From Pseudomonadota bacterium (GTDB lineage: Bacteria > Pseudomonadota > Gammaproteobacteria > Steroidobacterales > Steroidobacteraceae): 64,000 nt of DNA. A program made the position numbers and the translations under genes. Positions 25,352 through 35,289 of the stretch are shown in pieces. Location: positions 140,236-204,235 of the forward strand of contig JAEWAF010000064.1 of assembly GCA_023391815.1 (NCBI GenBank). Reading direction: 5' to 3'. A model generated the notes under the pieces. The model saw nothing but the letters and a program-made list of their open reading frames with translations, did not search any database and was not told where the DNA came from. The first letter of the stretch is position 1, and the number at the start of each line of letters is the position of its first letter.

Positions 25352-26587
25352 TCAGTGCAGCCGGTCGCTGACGATCTGGCCCGCCTTCATGATCAACCGC
25401 AGATTGCCGGGATCGCGAAACAGGGTCAGGTCCCGGGTCGGATCGCCTTCGAGCAGGAGCAGGTCGGCGTACGCCTCGGGCTTCACGCATCCGAGCAAAC
25501 CCTGCATCTGTAGCAACTCGGCATTGACCGAGGTCGCGGAGCGTAGGACATCCAGAGGTGCGCTGATCTCGCCTCGCATGCCGAGCTCCCAGCCCTGCAG
25601 CGGATGAAATCGCGAGTCCAGCAGGTCGGCGCCGAGCCCGAGCCGCACGCCCGCCTCGACGCAATTCTTGATCGACTCGACCATGCGCTCGTACACGCCC
25701 CGCAGCTTGTCGCGTCCGGCCGGAGGTAACGCCAGGCGATCGCCATGGCGGCGGAGGACGTCCATCACGATCAAGGTCGGCACCACGAAGACTTGTTTCT
25801 CAGCGAGCAAGCGGGCGGTTTGCGCACTGATTTCGGTTCCGTGCTCGATGCTTCGTACGCCGAGCTCGGCGCAGCGACGCGCGCCATCGTCGGTGTGACA
25901 GTGAGCCATGACATACGTGCGACGACGCTGCGCTTCCTCAACGGCAGCGCGAATCTCGGCGTCGCTGAATTGCGGCATCCAGATCGGATCGGTCGGTGAA
26001 GCGATGCCCCCGGACACGAAGATCTTCACTTGAGTCGCACCTTTGCGCAGTTCCTCGCGCGCGGCGTGGCGCACGGCGTCGGCGCCATCGGCGATGCAGG
26101 TCATGGTTTGATCCGAGCCGCAACGACAAGGCTCGACCGAGTCGGCCGGTCGCATGTCGCCGTGGCCGCCGGTCTGACTGATCGCGCGACCGGAATAGAA
26201 AAATCGGGGACCGCGCACCAGGCCTTGTTCGATCGCGGACCACAGGCCGAAATCGCCGCCGCCCGCGTCGCGAACTGTGGTGAACCCTCGCAACAGCGCG
26301 CCTTCGACGATGTGACGAGCGTGTTGTGCCATCAAGGTGGCCGGCATCCGGATGCTGGTCGCGACATCGAAGCTCGGGCTGTAAGCATGAAAGTGCGCGT
26401 CGATCAGCCCCGGCATTAGAAAGCGTCCACCGCAATCGATGCTGCGTGCGTTGAACATCTTCACCGTCGAAGGCGCGACTTCGCGGATGCGGTCGCCTTC
26501 GATGACGATGCTGCCGCCGTCGATGATCTCGGCGCTGGTGCCGTCGAAGATGCGCGCGTCGCGCAGAATGATGAGTTCGTTGTTCAT
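25352..26587 (-). CDS. Amidohydrolase (imidazolonepropionase/prolidase-like, cytosolic)
   Basis: The 411-residue metal-dependent amidohydrolase shows the composite N-terminal sandwich (RDARIFDGTS, GRFLMPGLIDAHFHAY) and a TIM barrel with a complete ligand set. The set is His-x-His in DAHFH, a lysine candidate in VKIFVSGG, His in VMAHCHTDDG, His in SIEHGTE and Asp in GLGADLLD. Relatives hydrolyse dipeptides, N-acyl amino acids or cyclic amides. No signal peptide is seen, so it acts inside on imported substrate. Its start overlaps the upstream CPBP gene by four bases. A paralogous exported amidohydrolase lies at 32428. Confidence 0.88.
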   Translation of the reverse strand: MNNELIILRDARIFDGTSAEIIDGGSIVIEGDRIREVAPSTVKMFNARSIDCGGRFLMPGLIDAHFHAYSPSFDVATSIRMPATLMAQHARHIVEGALLRGFTTVRDAGGGDFGLWSAIEQGLVRGPRFFYSGRAISQTGGHGDMRPADSVEPCRCGSDQTMTCIADGADAVRHAAREELRKGATQVKIFVSGGIASPTDPIWMPQFSDAEIRAAVEEAQRRRTYVMAHCHTDDGARRCAELGVRSIEHGTEISAQTARLLAEKQVFVVPTLIVMDVLRRHGDRLALPPAGRDKLRGVYERMVESIKNCVEAGVRLGLGADLLDSRFHPLQGWELGMRGEISAPLDVLRSATSVNAELLQMQGLLGCVKPEAYADLLLLEGDPTRDLTLFRDPGNLRLIMKAGQIVSDRLH

Positions 26588-27501
26588 TCGAGCACGAAGC
26601 GCGGTTTGCGGCTGAGATTCCGGGCGCCGAAGGCGACGATGACGGCGAGGGCCAGCAGCCATGCGCCGATCCGAACCCATTCCCCCGCATCGGCGGAGTG
26701 ATTGAACAGCCGCCAGGCGCTGTTGTTGACTGCGTGCATCAGCATGCAGACAAAGATGCTGCCCGAGGTACTGTTCAGCAGCCACGCCAGCAGGATGGAC
26801 GCGGCGATGCTGAAGAGCGGTGTCAGCGCGACGGCCAGGGCCGCTTGGCCGAGGCTGCCGGAATCGATGAAAAACAAATTGATGAAGAACGGCAGGTGCC
26901 AGTAACCCCACGCGACGCCGACGATGACGGCTGCTTTCAGTGCCGACATGTTTCTTTGCAGCGCCGGCTGCATGACGCCTCGCCAGCCCAGCTCTTCGAC
27001 GATGATGAACACCGTCATCGTCGCGACGCTGTACAGGAACGCGGGAATCGTCATGGCGGCGACGTCGCTCGCGCTCTTGTTGCCCAGAGGGAAGGGATGA
27101 CCCATCGCCATTTCCACCAGGCCGGCGAAGCAGTGATACGCCAGCGGCAGGCAGAACGCGATCAGGTACCAATGGAATCCGACATTCACTGGCAACGCGC
27201 GTAAAAACAGCGCCCGGACCGCCGCGCCTCCTCGAAAGCGCCACGTCACCAACACCGCCGCAAGTATCGGTCCCAGCCCGCCCATCACGGTCAGCCAGTC
27301 GATGTCGTTGAGCGGGCGGGCGTAGGCGATCTTGTAGAACCATTCCGGGTCGTAAGGGGCAAGCCAGTCCGTGAGCCCGAGCCCTTCGAGCATCACCGGT
27401 GTCCACACCGTCCACGAAATGGCGCAGGCGATCACGTAGAACCACAACGCCTCCCGGCCACCGGTTCGTTGCACGCTGAGCTCAGTAGAAGCAGCCACCA
27501 T
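26584..27501 (-). CDS. CPBP-family intramembrane metalloprotease
   Basis: The 305-residue polytopic protein has the CPBP/Abi motifs Glu169-Glu170-x-x-x-Arg174 (VEELGWRG), WGYWHLP (198-204) and HAVNN (about 257). These supply metal ligands and the catalytic glutamate within the membrane. Bacterial members process peptides or have unclear immunity or maturation roles. It is the first gene of the leftward operon with the amidohydrolase, AraC regulator and permease. Its promoter must lie in the 193-bp gap shared with the divergent S9 peptidase. Confidence 0.87.
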   Translation of the reverse strand: MVAASTELSVQRTGGREALWFYVIACAISWTVWTPVMLEGLGLTDWLAPYDPEWFYKIAYARPLNDIDWLTVMGGLGPILAAVLVTWRFRGGAAVRALFLRALPVNVGFHWYLIAFCLPLAYHCFAGLVEMAMGHPFPLGNKSASDVAAMTIPAFLYSVATMTVFIIVEELGWRGVMQPALQRNMSALKAAVIVGVAWGYWHLPFFINLFFIDSGSLGQAALAVALTPLFSIAASILLAWLLNSTSGSIFVCMLMHAVNNSAWRLFNHSADAGEWVRIGAWLLALAVIVAFGARNLSRKPRFVLE

Positions 27502-27694
27502 TCAAACGCTCCCCGATTGCGGGCCCATGTTCGCGGATGTGTTCGGGCCTCGATGAACGCAAGCTAGCAGATCTCCACGCGCACACTTATGCGCGAATCA
27601 CGGCCTGTTATGGGCGCGACACTTTCAACGGCGCTCGCGGCTGTTTTATGCGCATTTCGACCCCGCCGCCGCATACATTGCAACGACAAGAATC

Positions 27695-30133
27695 ATGGGG
27701 AGACGAAAGCGGACTATGGTTGCAGCATCTCGACGATGGCTTGTTTGCGGCTCGTTGGCCTGTTCATTGGCTGCGGCGGCCACCGCCAGCCCGGCGGCCC
27801 CTTCGCAGTTGACCGCGGCGGATTACGCCCGCGCCGAACGGTTCCTGTTCTGGAACAAGGACAAGTACCTGCCGAACGGCGAGGTACAGCATCACTGGAT
27901 CAACGGCCAGGATCGCTTCTGGTATCGACGCACGAATGCGCAGGGAGCAGCGGAGTTCGTCGTGGTCGACGCCGCCACCGGCGCGACCACGCCGGCCTTC
28001 GATCACGCGCGTGTCGCCGCAGGTCTAAGCAAGGTACTGGGGAACCCAGTGGAGGCGAGCGGCCTGCCTTTCACCTCGTTCCGCTACACGGCGGATGGCA
28101 AGGCGATCGAGCTCCTCGTCGCGGACAAGTTCGTCAGCTGTGAGCTGGAGCGCGATGAGTGCGCGAGCAAGGCAATGCCGCCGAAGATGGATCGCAGCTC
28201 GGTGGTTTCACCCGACGGCAAGTGGGCAGCATTTCTCAAAGATCACAATTTGTGGGTCCGTGCCGTCGATGGCACTGGGGAATTCGCACTGACCACCGAC
28301 GGGATCGAGGACGACGAATACGCCGGATCCACCGGAAACAATCTGCATCCGGTCGCGCCAGTGCGTAGCGGTCAACAACCGGCGCCATCGCTCATGTGGT
28401 CGCCCGATTCGCGCAAGATCCTCACTCATCGAGTCGATCAGCGGCGGGTGAAGGAGTTGTATCTGCTGCAATCGGTGCCGGACGACGGCTCGATTCGTCC
28501 CAAGGCCTATCGCTACCGATATGCGATGCCGAACGACGAGCAGAAGGCTCTGGTGCGGCAGATGGTGTTCGACGTCAGCACCCGTGAGCGCGTCGACCTG
28601 GACTTCCCGGTCCTCGCGACGCCATACGTGACGCCGGTGGAAGTGCATGACGTATGGTGGTCCGCCGATAGCCGCGAAGTCATCTATGTCGAGCGCGGAC
28701 CTTACTATCGCACGCTGACCCTGCGCGTCGCCGATGCAAGCAATGGCAAGTCACGCACGCTCGTCGAAGAGTCCGGCAAGACCTTCATCGAGCCGGCCGG
28801 TGTCGGGCGCCGCCCGATGGTGCGAGTGCTGTCGAACGGCAATGTTTTGTGGTTCTCGGAACGCGATGGCTGGGGACACTTGTATCTTTACGACAAGAAG
28901 GGCCGCGCTCGCCAGATTACGCGCGGTGAGTGGGTCGTTCGCGGGATTGTCGCAGTCGATGAGCGCAGGGGCACGGTGTACTTCACCGCGTCCGGCCGCG
29001 AGCCGGGTCGCAATCCATACTTCCGTCACCTGTATCGAGTGCAGCTGGACGGTTCGGGTCTGAAGCTGTTGACGCCGGAGAATGCGGAACATCAAGTCGC
29101 CATCCCGGGGGACTATCTGCTCAGTCTGTTCGGCCCCGATCCGCTGGCGCGAGAGGAGGAAACATTCGGATTCTCCCCGTCGGGCAAGTACTTCGTCGAT
29201 GTCCATTCCCGCCCCGACAGTCCTGCGACCAGCGTATTGCGTGCAACTGACGGCCGGTCGATCGCGACACTCGCGAAGGAGGACATCACTTCGCTCACCA
29301 AGGACGGCTTCAGCATGCCGGAACCGTTCGAGTCATTGGCTGCCGATGGCAAGACCAGGCTCTACGGCACGATTTTGAAGCCGAGCCGCTTCGATCCAAG
29401 CAAGCGATATCCGGTGATCGATTCGATCTACCCGGGACCGCAGATCATGCGCGTGCCGCGGAGTTTCTCGATGACTGTGTTCGACATGATGGGCGTCAGC
29501 GCCATTGCCGAGCTGGGGTTTATCGTCGTCATGGTGGACGGTCGCGGTACGCCGCTGCGTTCAAAGGCATTCCTCGATGAGTCCTACGGCAAGCTCGGCG
29601 AGGCTGGCAGTCTCGACGACCACATCGCGACGCTACGGCAACTGGCACAGCGTCGCCCATGGATGGATCTGGATCGCGTCGGCATCTTCGGGCAATCCGG
29701 CGGCGGCTACGCGTCCACGCACGCGATGCTGGTGCATCCGGAGTTCTACAAAGTCGCCGTATCGGGGGCGGGCAATCACGACCAGCGCGGGTATCTGCCG
29801 ATCTGGGGCGAAACGTACATCGGACCGGACGATGGGAAGAACTATCTCGAGGCCGCTAACGCGCCCCTAGCCAAGAATTTCCGCGGCAAGCTGCTGTTGG
29901 TTCACGGCGATATGGACGACAACGTGCACCCGTCGCTCACGATGCAGGTGGTCGATGCGCTGATCAAGGCCAACAAGGACTTCGACATGCTCATCGTCCC
30001 CAACGCCGACCACGGCGTGATGATGGACGGCTACGCGCAGCGAAGGCAGTGGGACTACTTCGTGCGCCACCTGCTCGGCGCCGAACCACCGAGCGATTAC
30101 CGCATCGGTTTGCCCGCCGGCCCGGGCGAGTAA
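27695..30133 (+). CDS. S9-family dipeptidyl-peptidase IV-like serine peptidase, exported
   Basis: The 812-residue protein has a signal peptide (cleavage near ATASPAAP), an eight-bladed beta-propeller region (about 60-560) and an alpha/beta-hydrolase domain. The catalytic triad is Ser668 in GQSGGGY, Asp741 in GDMDDNVH and His773 in NADHGV. DPP IV-type enzymes remove N-terminal dipeptides, often Xaa-Pro. ATG 27716 (MVAASRRWL) is an alternative start. The gene leads a rightward unit with a TonB receptor and an exported amidohydrolase, consistent with peptide capture and trimming outside the cytoplasm. Confidence 0.92.
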   Translation: MGRRKRTMVAASRRWLVCGSLACSLAAAATASPAAPSQLTAADYARAERFLFWNKDKYLPNGEVQHHWINGQDRFWYRRTNAQGAAEFVVVDAATGATTPAFDHARVAAGLSKVLGNPVEASGLPFTSFRYTADGKAIELLVADKFVSCELERDECASKAMPPKMDRSSVVSPDGKWAAFLKDHNLWVRAVDGTGEFALTTDGIEDDEYAGSTGNNLHPVAPVRSGQQPAPSLMWSPDSRKILTHRVDQRRVKELYLLQSVPDDGSIRPKAYRYRYAMPNDEQKALVRQMVFDVSTRERVDLDFPVLATPYVTPVEVHDVWWSADSREVIYVERGPYYRTLTLRVADASNGKSRTLVEESGKTFIEPAGVGRRPMVRVLSNGNVLWFSERDGWGHLYLYDKKGRARQITRGEWVVRGIVAVDERRGTVYFTASGREPGRNPYFRHLYRVQLDGSGLKLLTPENAEHQVAIPGDYLLSLFGPDPLAREEETFGFSPSGKYFVDVHSRPDSPATSVLRATDGRSIATLAKEDITSLTKDGFSMPEPFESLAADGKTRLYGTILKPSRFDPSKRYPVIDSIYPGPQIMRVPRSFSMTVFDMMGVSAIAELGFIVVMVDGRGTPLRSKAFLDESYGKLGEAGSLDDHIATLRQLAQRRPWMDLDRVGIFGQSGGGYASTHAMLVHPEFYKVAVSGAGNHDQRGYLPIWGETYIGPDDGKNYLEAANAPLAKNFRGKLLLVHGDMDDNVHPSLTMQVVDALIKANKDFDMLIVPNADHGVMMDGYAQRRQWDYFVRHLLGAEPPSDYRIGLPAGPGE

Positions 30134-30211
30134 CGAGCAACCATCGACCAACGTTTCGTGCCGGCGCCGGCGAGCGATGTATTGCCGCGCCGAAAACATG
30201 GGGATTCCGAG

Positions 30212-32413
30212 ATGAACACGATCGATAAAACGAATATTGCAAGCAGCCTTCTGCTCGGCGCCACTTCGGTGCTGGCCTTGTCCACCTCAGCGATGGCGCA
30301 AGAAACGCCGTCGCCCACGAAGAACGCCGTGCTCGAGGAAATTCTCGTTACCGCGAACCGCCGCGAGGAATCGTTGCAGGATGTGAGCGCGAGCGTCACC
30401 GCTTTCTCGACCGCGGATATCGAACACAAAGGATTCGACGGATTTTCTGACTTCGCCGGCTCCGTGCCGGGGCTGACGTTGAATGAGTCCGTGCGCAATC
30501 GCGGCACGTTCAACATTCGCGGCGTCGCCCTGAACGTCACGGGCGCCAATACGCAGGATCCGGTTTCGATCTATATCAACGACACGCCGGTGTCGGATAC
30601 GTTCGGCGCCATCGTGGTGCCCGATTTGCGACTGTTCGACGTAGAGCGCATCGAAGTGCTGCGCGGACCGCAGGGAACACTGTTCGGCTCGGGCTCGCTC
30701 GGCGGCACGGTGCGCATCATCACCAACAAGCCCGATGCGACGAAGACGGAAGCGGCCGGGCGAGTGGATTTCGGTCAGACTCGAGGCGGCGCCTTGCGTC
30801 AGCGTTACGACGGCATGATCAACGTGCCATTGATCGACGATGAGCTGGCGGTACGAGTGGTCGGTTATTACCGCGATGAGGAAGGCTGGGTGAAGAACAT
30901 CACACTCGGCACGAAGAACAGTACCGAGGATTGGGGCGGACGCGTTTCCTTGCTGTGGACGCCGAACGATGCCTTCTCGGTCAAGGCCGAAGTGATTCAT
31001 CAGGACAGCGATCCCGAGGACGGCGACAGCTGGAATCCGGCGCTCGGCAAGTTCAAGAAATCCTCCGCCATCGGCGAAGGCAGAAAGGCCGAGCTGACCA
31101 ACTACAGTCTCACCGCCGCCTATGATTTCGTGGACTTCGCCACGCTCAGCTCCATCACGACCTACCAGGAGTCCAGGTCCGCCAGCATCGGCGATTCGGG
31201 CGATCTGTTCGGGATCGGCCTGCCCGTGATCGGCAATTCCGATCCCTGGGATTCGAAGTTTTTCGTGCAGGAGCTGCGACTGGTGTCGAACACTCAGTCG
31301 CGACTCGAATGGGTCGCGGGCGCGTTCTACATCGATCGTGAAACGTTCGCCGATTTCCTGATCGAAGTGCCCGGGCTCGACGCCATGCTCGGCGGCACGC
31401 TCGGCAGCGACGCGTTCTTCTCCAGTCCCATCACGACCGGTTCGCAGGAGGTCGCGGTATACGGCGATGTGACGTTCAAACTCACCGACGCATTGAAGCT
31501 CAACGCCGGATTGCGCACGTTCCGCACCGAAGCGTCCTATTCCGAGCCGAATCGTAACGTGCTCAACTTCGCGACGTTCACGTACGTCAACTCTTCATTC
31601 AAGAACGAGGGCGAGGACTCCGATTACACCTGGCGCGCCGGACTGTCCTATGACTTCAGCGACAGCGTGATGGTGTACGGCAACGTCAGCAAGGGCTATC
31701 GGGTCGGCCAGGTCAATCCAAACAACGGGCCGAGCTTCGTCGATCCGCGCGATATCGTGATCCCGGCATCCTACGCGGCCGACTCGACCATCAATTACGA
31801 GCTCGGCGCCAAGACCGCCTGGCTGGACAATCGACTGGTGGCGAATCTCGCGGTTTATTACATCGATTGGCGGGACATTCAGATCGACGGCGAGCGGGTC
31901 TCCGATCGTCGCAACTTCATTACCAACGCCGGCGCGGCCCGGTCCCAAGGCGCGGAGTTGGAGCTGAGCGTGCGACCCACCGACGGGCTCACGTTGTACA
32001 CGGCGCTGACGTTCCAGGATGCCGAGATCACCGAGGTACCGACGAATATCATCGTTCCCGCCGCCAAGGGCGACGTGCTGCCCGGACTGGTGAAGTTCAA
32101 GTTCTCGGGTGGTTTCGAGTATCGCTGGGATCTCGGTCTGAACCAGCTGTATGTGCGCGCGGACGGGCAATACACCGACTCTTCGCCGAACGGGCTGCGT
32201 GGCGACGGCACCAATGCGTACTACGCGATCAACGACTCCTACGAGAACGTGGACGCGGCCATCGGTTTGATCACGAGGGGCGAGGTCGCCCTATATGGTG
32301 AGAATCTCACCAACAACGACGCTTATATTCTCAACGCCGGTCCGCCGGAGATGAATCCGATCAACACGCTGCGGCCGCGCACGGCGGGCGTGCGGATCAA
32401 TGTGAAGTACTGA
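30212..32413 (+). CDS. TonB-dependent outer-membrane receptor
   Basis: The 733-residue receptor has a signal peptide ending at TSAMAQE. The TonB box region is EEILVTANRREESLQDV, followed by a plug domain (about 60-170, with VYINDTPV-like and RIEVLRGPQGTLFGSGSLGGTVRIITNKP) and a 22-strand barrel ending in the aromatic C-terminus VRINVKY. Such receptors import scarce substrates using TonB energy. The ATG at 30212 is preferred over the upstream frame because it begins the signal peptide. It follows the S9 peptidase by 78 bp and precedes the amidohydrolase by 14 bp, so a peptide or cyclic peptide substrate is plausible. Confidence 0.9.
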   Translation: MNTIDKTNIASSLLLGATSVLALSTSAMAQETPSPTKNAVLEEILVTANRREESLQDVSASVTAFSTADIEHKGFDGFSDFAGSVPGLTLNESVRNRGTFNIRGVALNVTGANTQDPVSIYINDTPVSDTFGAIVVPDLRLFDVERIEVLRGPQGTLFGSGSLGGTVRIITNKPDATKTEAAGRVDFGQTRGGALRQRYDGMINVPLIDDELAVRVVGYYRDEEGWVKNITLGTKNSTEDWGGRVSLLWTPNDAFSVKAEVIHQDSDPEDGDSWNPALGKFKKSSAIGEGRKAELTNYSLTAAYDFVDFATLSSITTYQESRSASIGDSGDLFGIGLPVIGNSDPWDSKFFVQELRLVSNTQSRLEWVAGAFYIDRETFADFLIEVPGLDAMLGGTLGSDAFFSSPITTGSQEVAVYGDVTFKLTDALKLNAGLRTFRTEASYSEPNRNVLNFATFTYVNSSFKNEGEDSDYTWRAGLSYDFSDSVMVYGNVSKGYRVGQVNPNNGPSFVDPRDIVIPASYAADSTINYELGAKTAWLDNRLVANLAVYYIDWRDIQIDGERVSDRRNFITNAGAARSQGAELELSVRPTDGLTLYTALTFQDAEITEVPTNIIVPAAKGDVLPGLVKFKFSGGFEYRWDLGLNQLYVRADGQYTDSSPNGLRGDGTNAYYAINDSYENVDAAIGLITRGEVALYGENLTNNDAYILNAGPPEMNPINTLRPRTAGVRINVKY

Positions 32414-32427
32414 GAATAGAAACGACA

Positions 32428-33837
32428 ATGAAACATTCGATCCGGCGTTGTGTGCTGGCTGGCCTCACCGTGCTGTTTGCGAGCACGGTGCAGGCGCAGA
32501 GCGGGCACGAAGTTTTCAATCGCGCTCCTTACTATCAAGGACGGCCGAATACGACGGATGACGTGCAGCGCATTCCCGTTCCTGCCGGCTATAACGAGCC
32601 CGCGGGATCTTTCGTGCTGGTCGGCGGCCGCGTGATCGATGGCAACGGCGGAGAGCCGCGTGCCGAGACCATTGTCGTCGAAGGTAAGAAGATCACCGCG
32701 ATTCTGCCGGCTGGCGCGACCGAATGGCCGAAAGATGCGAAGGTGTACGACGTGACCGGCAAAACCGTCATGCCCGGAATGATCGACTTGCACACGCATC
32801 TGACTTACGTGGAGGAATTCGGACGACCAGCACCGCTCTCATCGGAAAGCGTCGCGGATGCGACGTTGCGCGGTATCAACCGCATGCATATCTACGCCCA
32901 GTCAGGCATCACGAGCGTGCGAGATGTCGCCTCCGATGGTGAAGTGCCATTCACGCTCAAGCGTTGGCAAAGCGAGGGGCGCATCGCTGGCCCGCGTGTC
33001 TTTCCGGCAGGACAACTGATCGTCGGTCGAGGAGGGCATGGCACGGAAGGATTCGGCCTCACGACAGCGCCGGAGTACCCACAGGCGGCCGTGCGCGAGG
33101 CGTCCGGACCGGATGAGTGGCGCGACGCTGTTCGCATTCAGTTCAAGCAGGGCGCGGACATCATCAAACTCGCGAGCCACTACTCGCAGACGGAAATCGA
33201 TGCCGCCGTCGAGGAAGCACATTCACTCGGCATACCCGTGACCGTGGATGCCGAGACTCAATATATCGATCGCGCCATCCAAGCCGGCGTGGACTGTATC
33301 GAGCATCCGCTGCCGCGTACCGATCGAGCGATCGAGTTGATGGCGAAGAACGGCATCGCTTCGGTGCCGACGCTGGTGCCGTATCGATATATCAATCGCC
33401 TGGGCGGCGGCTACTTCGGCTCCACGTCGCGACGCTTTACATTGACCGAAGACAGCATCTTCGAAATGCTGAAAAAGATGAAACGGCGCGGCATCAAGAT
33501 GGGTATCGGAACCGACCTGGTCGTCGACTGGGTCAAGTATCTGCCCTTCGCCTATATCGACGAGCTGAAGAGCTTCGTCGCGGTGGGTTACACGAACAGT
33601 GAAGTTCTGGTCGCCGCCACGCGAACCAATGCGGAAATCCTGCGCATGAGCGACCGCCTCGGCACGCTGGAGGCCGGCAAGCTCGCCGATATCCTCGTCA
33701 TCGATGGCAAACCGGATCAGAACCTCGATGACCTCACCAGGATCGAGCGCGTGTTCGTCAACGGCCGCCTGACGGTCGCTGACGGCCGCATCCAGTCGGA
33801 GCCGCATCGGCCGGTGCCGGCGCCGGAGAGGAAGTGA
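32428..33837 (+). CDS. Exported amidohydrolase with altered metal ligand
   Basis: The 469-residue protein has a signal peptide ending at VQAQ and an amidohydrolase fold: LVGGRVIDGNGG, GKTVMPGMIDLHTHLTYV, a lysine candidate in DIIKLAS, CIEHPLP and MGIGTDL. The strand that normally carries a metal histidine (VxxH) reads VTVDAET here, so Asp takes that place. The periplasmic location and the position after the TonB receptor and S9 peptidase suggest hydrolysis of peptide or amide substrate on the way in. It could have an unusual metal site or be impaired. Confidence 0.85.
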   Translation: MKHSIRRCVLAGLTVLFASTVQAQSGHEVFNRAPYYQGRPNTTDDVQRIPVPAGYNEPAGSFVLVGGRVIDGNGGEPRAETIVVEGKKITAILPAGATEWPKDAKVYDVTGKTVMPGMIDLHTHLTYVEEFGRPAPLSSESVADATLRGINRMHIYAQSGITSVRDVASDGEVPFTLKRWQSEGRIAGPRVFPAGQLIVGRGGHGTEGFGLTTAPEYPQAAVREASGPDEWRDAVRIQFKQGADIIKLASHYSQTEIDAAVEEAHSLGIPVTVDAETQYIDRAIQAGVDCIEHPLPRTDRAIELMAKNGIASVPTLVPYRYINRLGGGYFGSTSRRFTLTEDSIFEMLKKMKRRGIKMGIGTDLVVDWVKYLPFAYIDELKSFVAVGYTNSEVLVAATRTNAEILRMSDRLGTLEAGKLADILVIDGKPDQNLDDLTRIERVFVNGRLTVADGRIQSEPHRPVPAPERK

Positions 33838-34009
33838 GGCGAACGAGCGCCGGTCATGAAACAAGATGAGCGGCTCGCGGCTGCGAACTTGACGGAGACC
33901 GCCGGTATCGGTGTCGACAGAACCCGCAGTCGCGTTACTTGCGTTCTATGACGTGCGAACGTGTCCGATGTGACTAAAATGTTGTATCTCACAGGCTCGG
34001 ACATCACAA

Positions 34010-35245
34010 ATGAGAGCACGTCTGAATTCCGGCGCTGGTACCTCCATGGCGCGTTTCGAGGACCGAGCACACCCGGCGATCGCGGTTCTCTGCCTGGCAT
34101 GCCTGCTTGTCGCATGGTCGTCTGGTGCAGCAGCGGCTGAGCAAGCAACCCAACCGGTCAAGCAGAAGGGCCCCACCAGCAAGCCGTTCACCGTTCCGAT
34201 GGACGTGAACGTGCCGCTCGCGCCGACCGCTTTCAGCGCGGGCGGCAAGGCTCACCTCGCCTACGAATTGCACGTCACCAACATGAGCCAGTGGGACCTG
34301 TTGCTGTCCTCGCTCGAAGTGGTCGATGGCGACAACAGCTCGCGATCGCTCGCGAGTTTCAGCCAGGCCGATCTCAACGGCATGATGCGCGGTCAGGCCG
34401 GTGAGCAGACCGTGCTCGCAGCTCAGCAGGCCGGTGTCATTTACGTTTGGGTGACGTTCGATCGATTGCAGGACGCACCGGCCAGATTGAGCAATCGTTT
34501 CAAGGTGAAGCTGGGCGACTACACGGAAACGCTCGAGGTGCGCACCCGCTCGCTCGCGGTGGCCAGGAACTCGCTGGTGATCGGCGCACCGCTGAGCGGC
34601 GATCACTGGGTGGCCGCGAACGGTCCGTCCAATACCTCCGGTCACCGTCGCGCCTTGATTCCGATCGATGGCCACGCTGCCATCGCGCAGCGCTTTGCGA
34701 TCGACTGGGTGCAGGTCGGCAAGGATGGCCAGACCTATCGCGGCGACCCGAAAGACAACAAAAACTATTACGCGTTCGGCCACGATGCATTGGCCGTCGC
34801 CGACGGAGTCGTCGCCGCGGTGCTGGATGGCATTCCGAACAACGTGCCCGGCATCGACTCACGAGCTCAGCCGATCACGCTGGCGAACGTGGGAGGCAAT
34901 TACGTCCAGCTCGATGTAGGTGGCGGAATGTATGCTTTCTACGCGCACCTGCAGCCGGGTTCGCTACGAGTGAAGGTGGGAGACAAAGTGCGTCGAGGCC
35001 AGGTGCTCGGACTGGTCGGCAACACCGGCAATTCCACCGAGCCGCATCTGCATTTCCATGTTTCCAATTCGCCCGAGCCGCTCGGGGCCGAGGGCTTTCC
35101 TTACGCCGTGCCCGCGTTCGAAGTGCAGGGCTCGACGGAAGTGCAGGGCGATGAAATCAAGGCGCAGCTCGCTGCGCCGGGCAAGTCCGAGAAGCGCACC
35201 ATGGCGATCCCGGCGGACGGGGAGATCGTCAGGTTCGAAAAGTAG
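34010..35245 (+). CDS. M23-family (LytM-type) metallopeptidase, exported
   Basis: The 411-residue protein has an export signal (about residues 20-43, ending SSGAAAAEQ). A roughly 150-residue N-terminal beta-rich domain precedes an M23 domain with QRFAIDW, FGHDALAVADGVVAAV, MYAFYAHLQPGSLRVKVGDKVRRGQVLGLVGNTGNS and the zinc motif HLHFHV (about residue 348). M23 peptidases cut peptidoglycan cross-links or other glycine-containing peptides. ATG 34046 (MARFEDRA) is an alternative start that gives a more usual signal peptide. It stands alone between an amidohydrolase and a convergent GST-like gene. Confidence 0.87.
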   Translation: MRARLNSGAGTSMARFEDRAHPAIAVLCLACLLVAWSSGAAAAEQATQPVKQKGPTSKPFTVPMDVNVPLAPTAFSAGGKAHLAYELHVTNMSQWDLLLSSLEVVDGDNSSRSLASFSQADLNGMMRGQAGEQTVLAAQQAGVIYVWVTFDRLQDAPARLSNRFKVKLGDYTETLEVRTRSLAVARNSLVIGAPLSGDHWVAANGPSNTSGHRRALIPIDGHAAIAQRFAIDWVQVGKDGQTYRGDPKDNKNYYAFGHDALAVADGVVAAVLDGIPNNVPGIDSRAQPITLANVGGNYVQLDVGGGMYAFYAHLQPGSLRVKVGDKVRRGQVLGLVGNTGNSTEPHLHFHVSNSPEPLGAEGFPYAVPAFEVQGSTEVQGDEIKAQLAAPGKSEKRTMAIPADGEIVRFEK

Positions 35246-35263
35246 TGGCCATGTGAATCGCCG

Positions 35264-35289
35264 TGAGGTGGCGACGGACAGTCACCTCA
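35264..35289. terminator. Candidate bidirectional terminator hairpin between convergent genes
   Basis: TGAGGTG (35264-35270) and CACCTCA (35283-35289) are perfect 7-bp arms with a 12-base loop, placed between the ends of the rightward M23 gene and the leftward GST-like gene. The right arm covers the latter's stop codon. There is no clear T-tract, so strength is doubtful. Confidence 0.35.
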
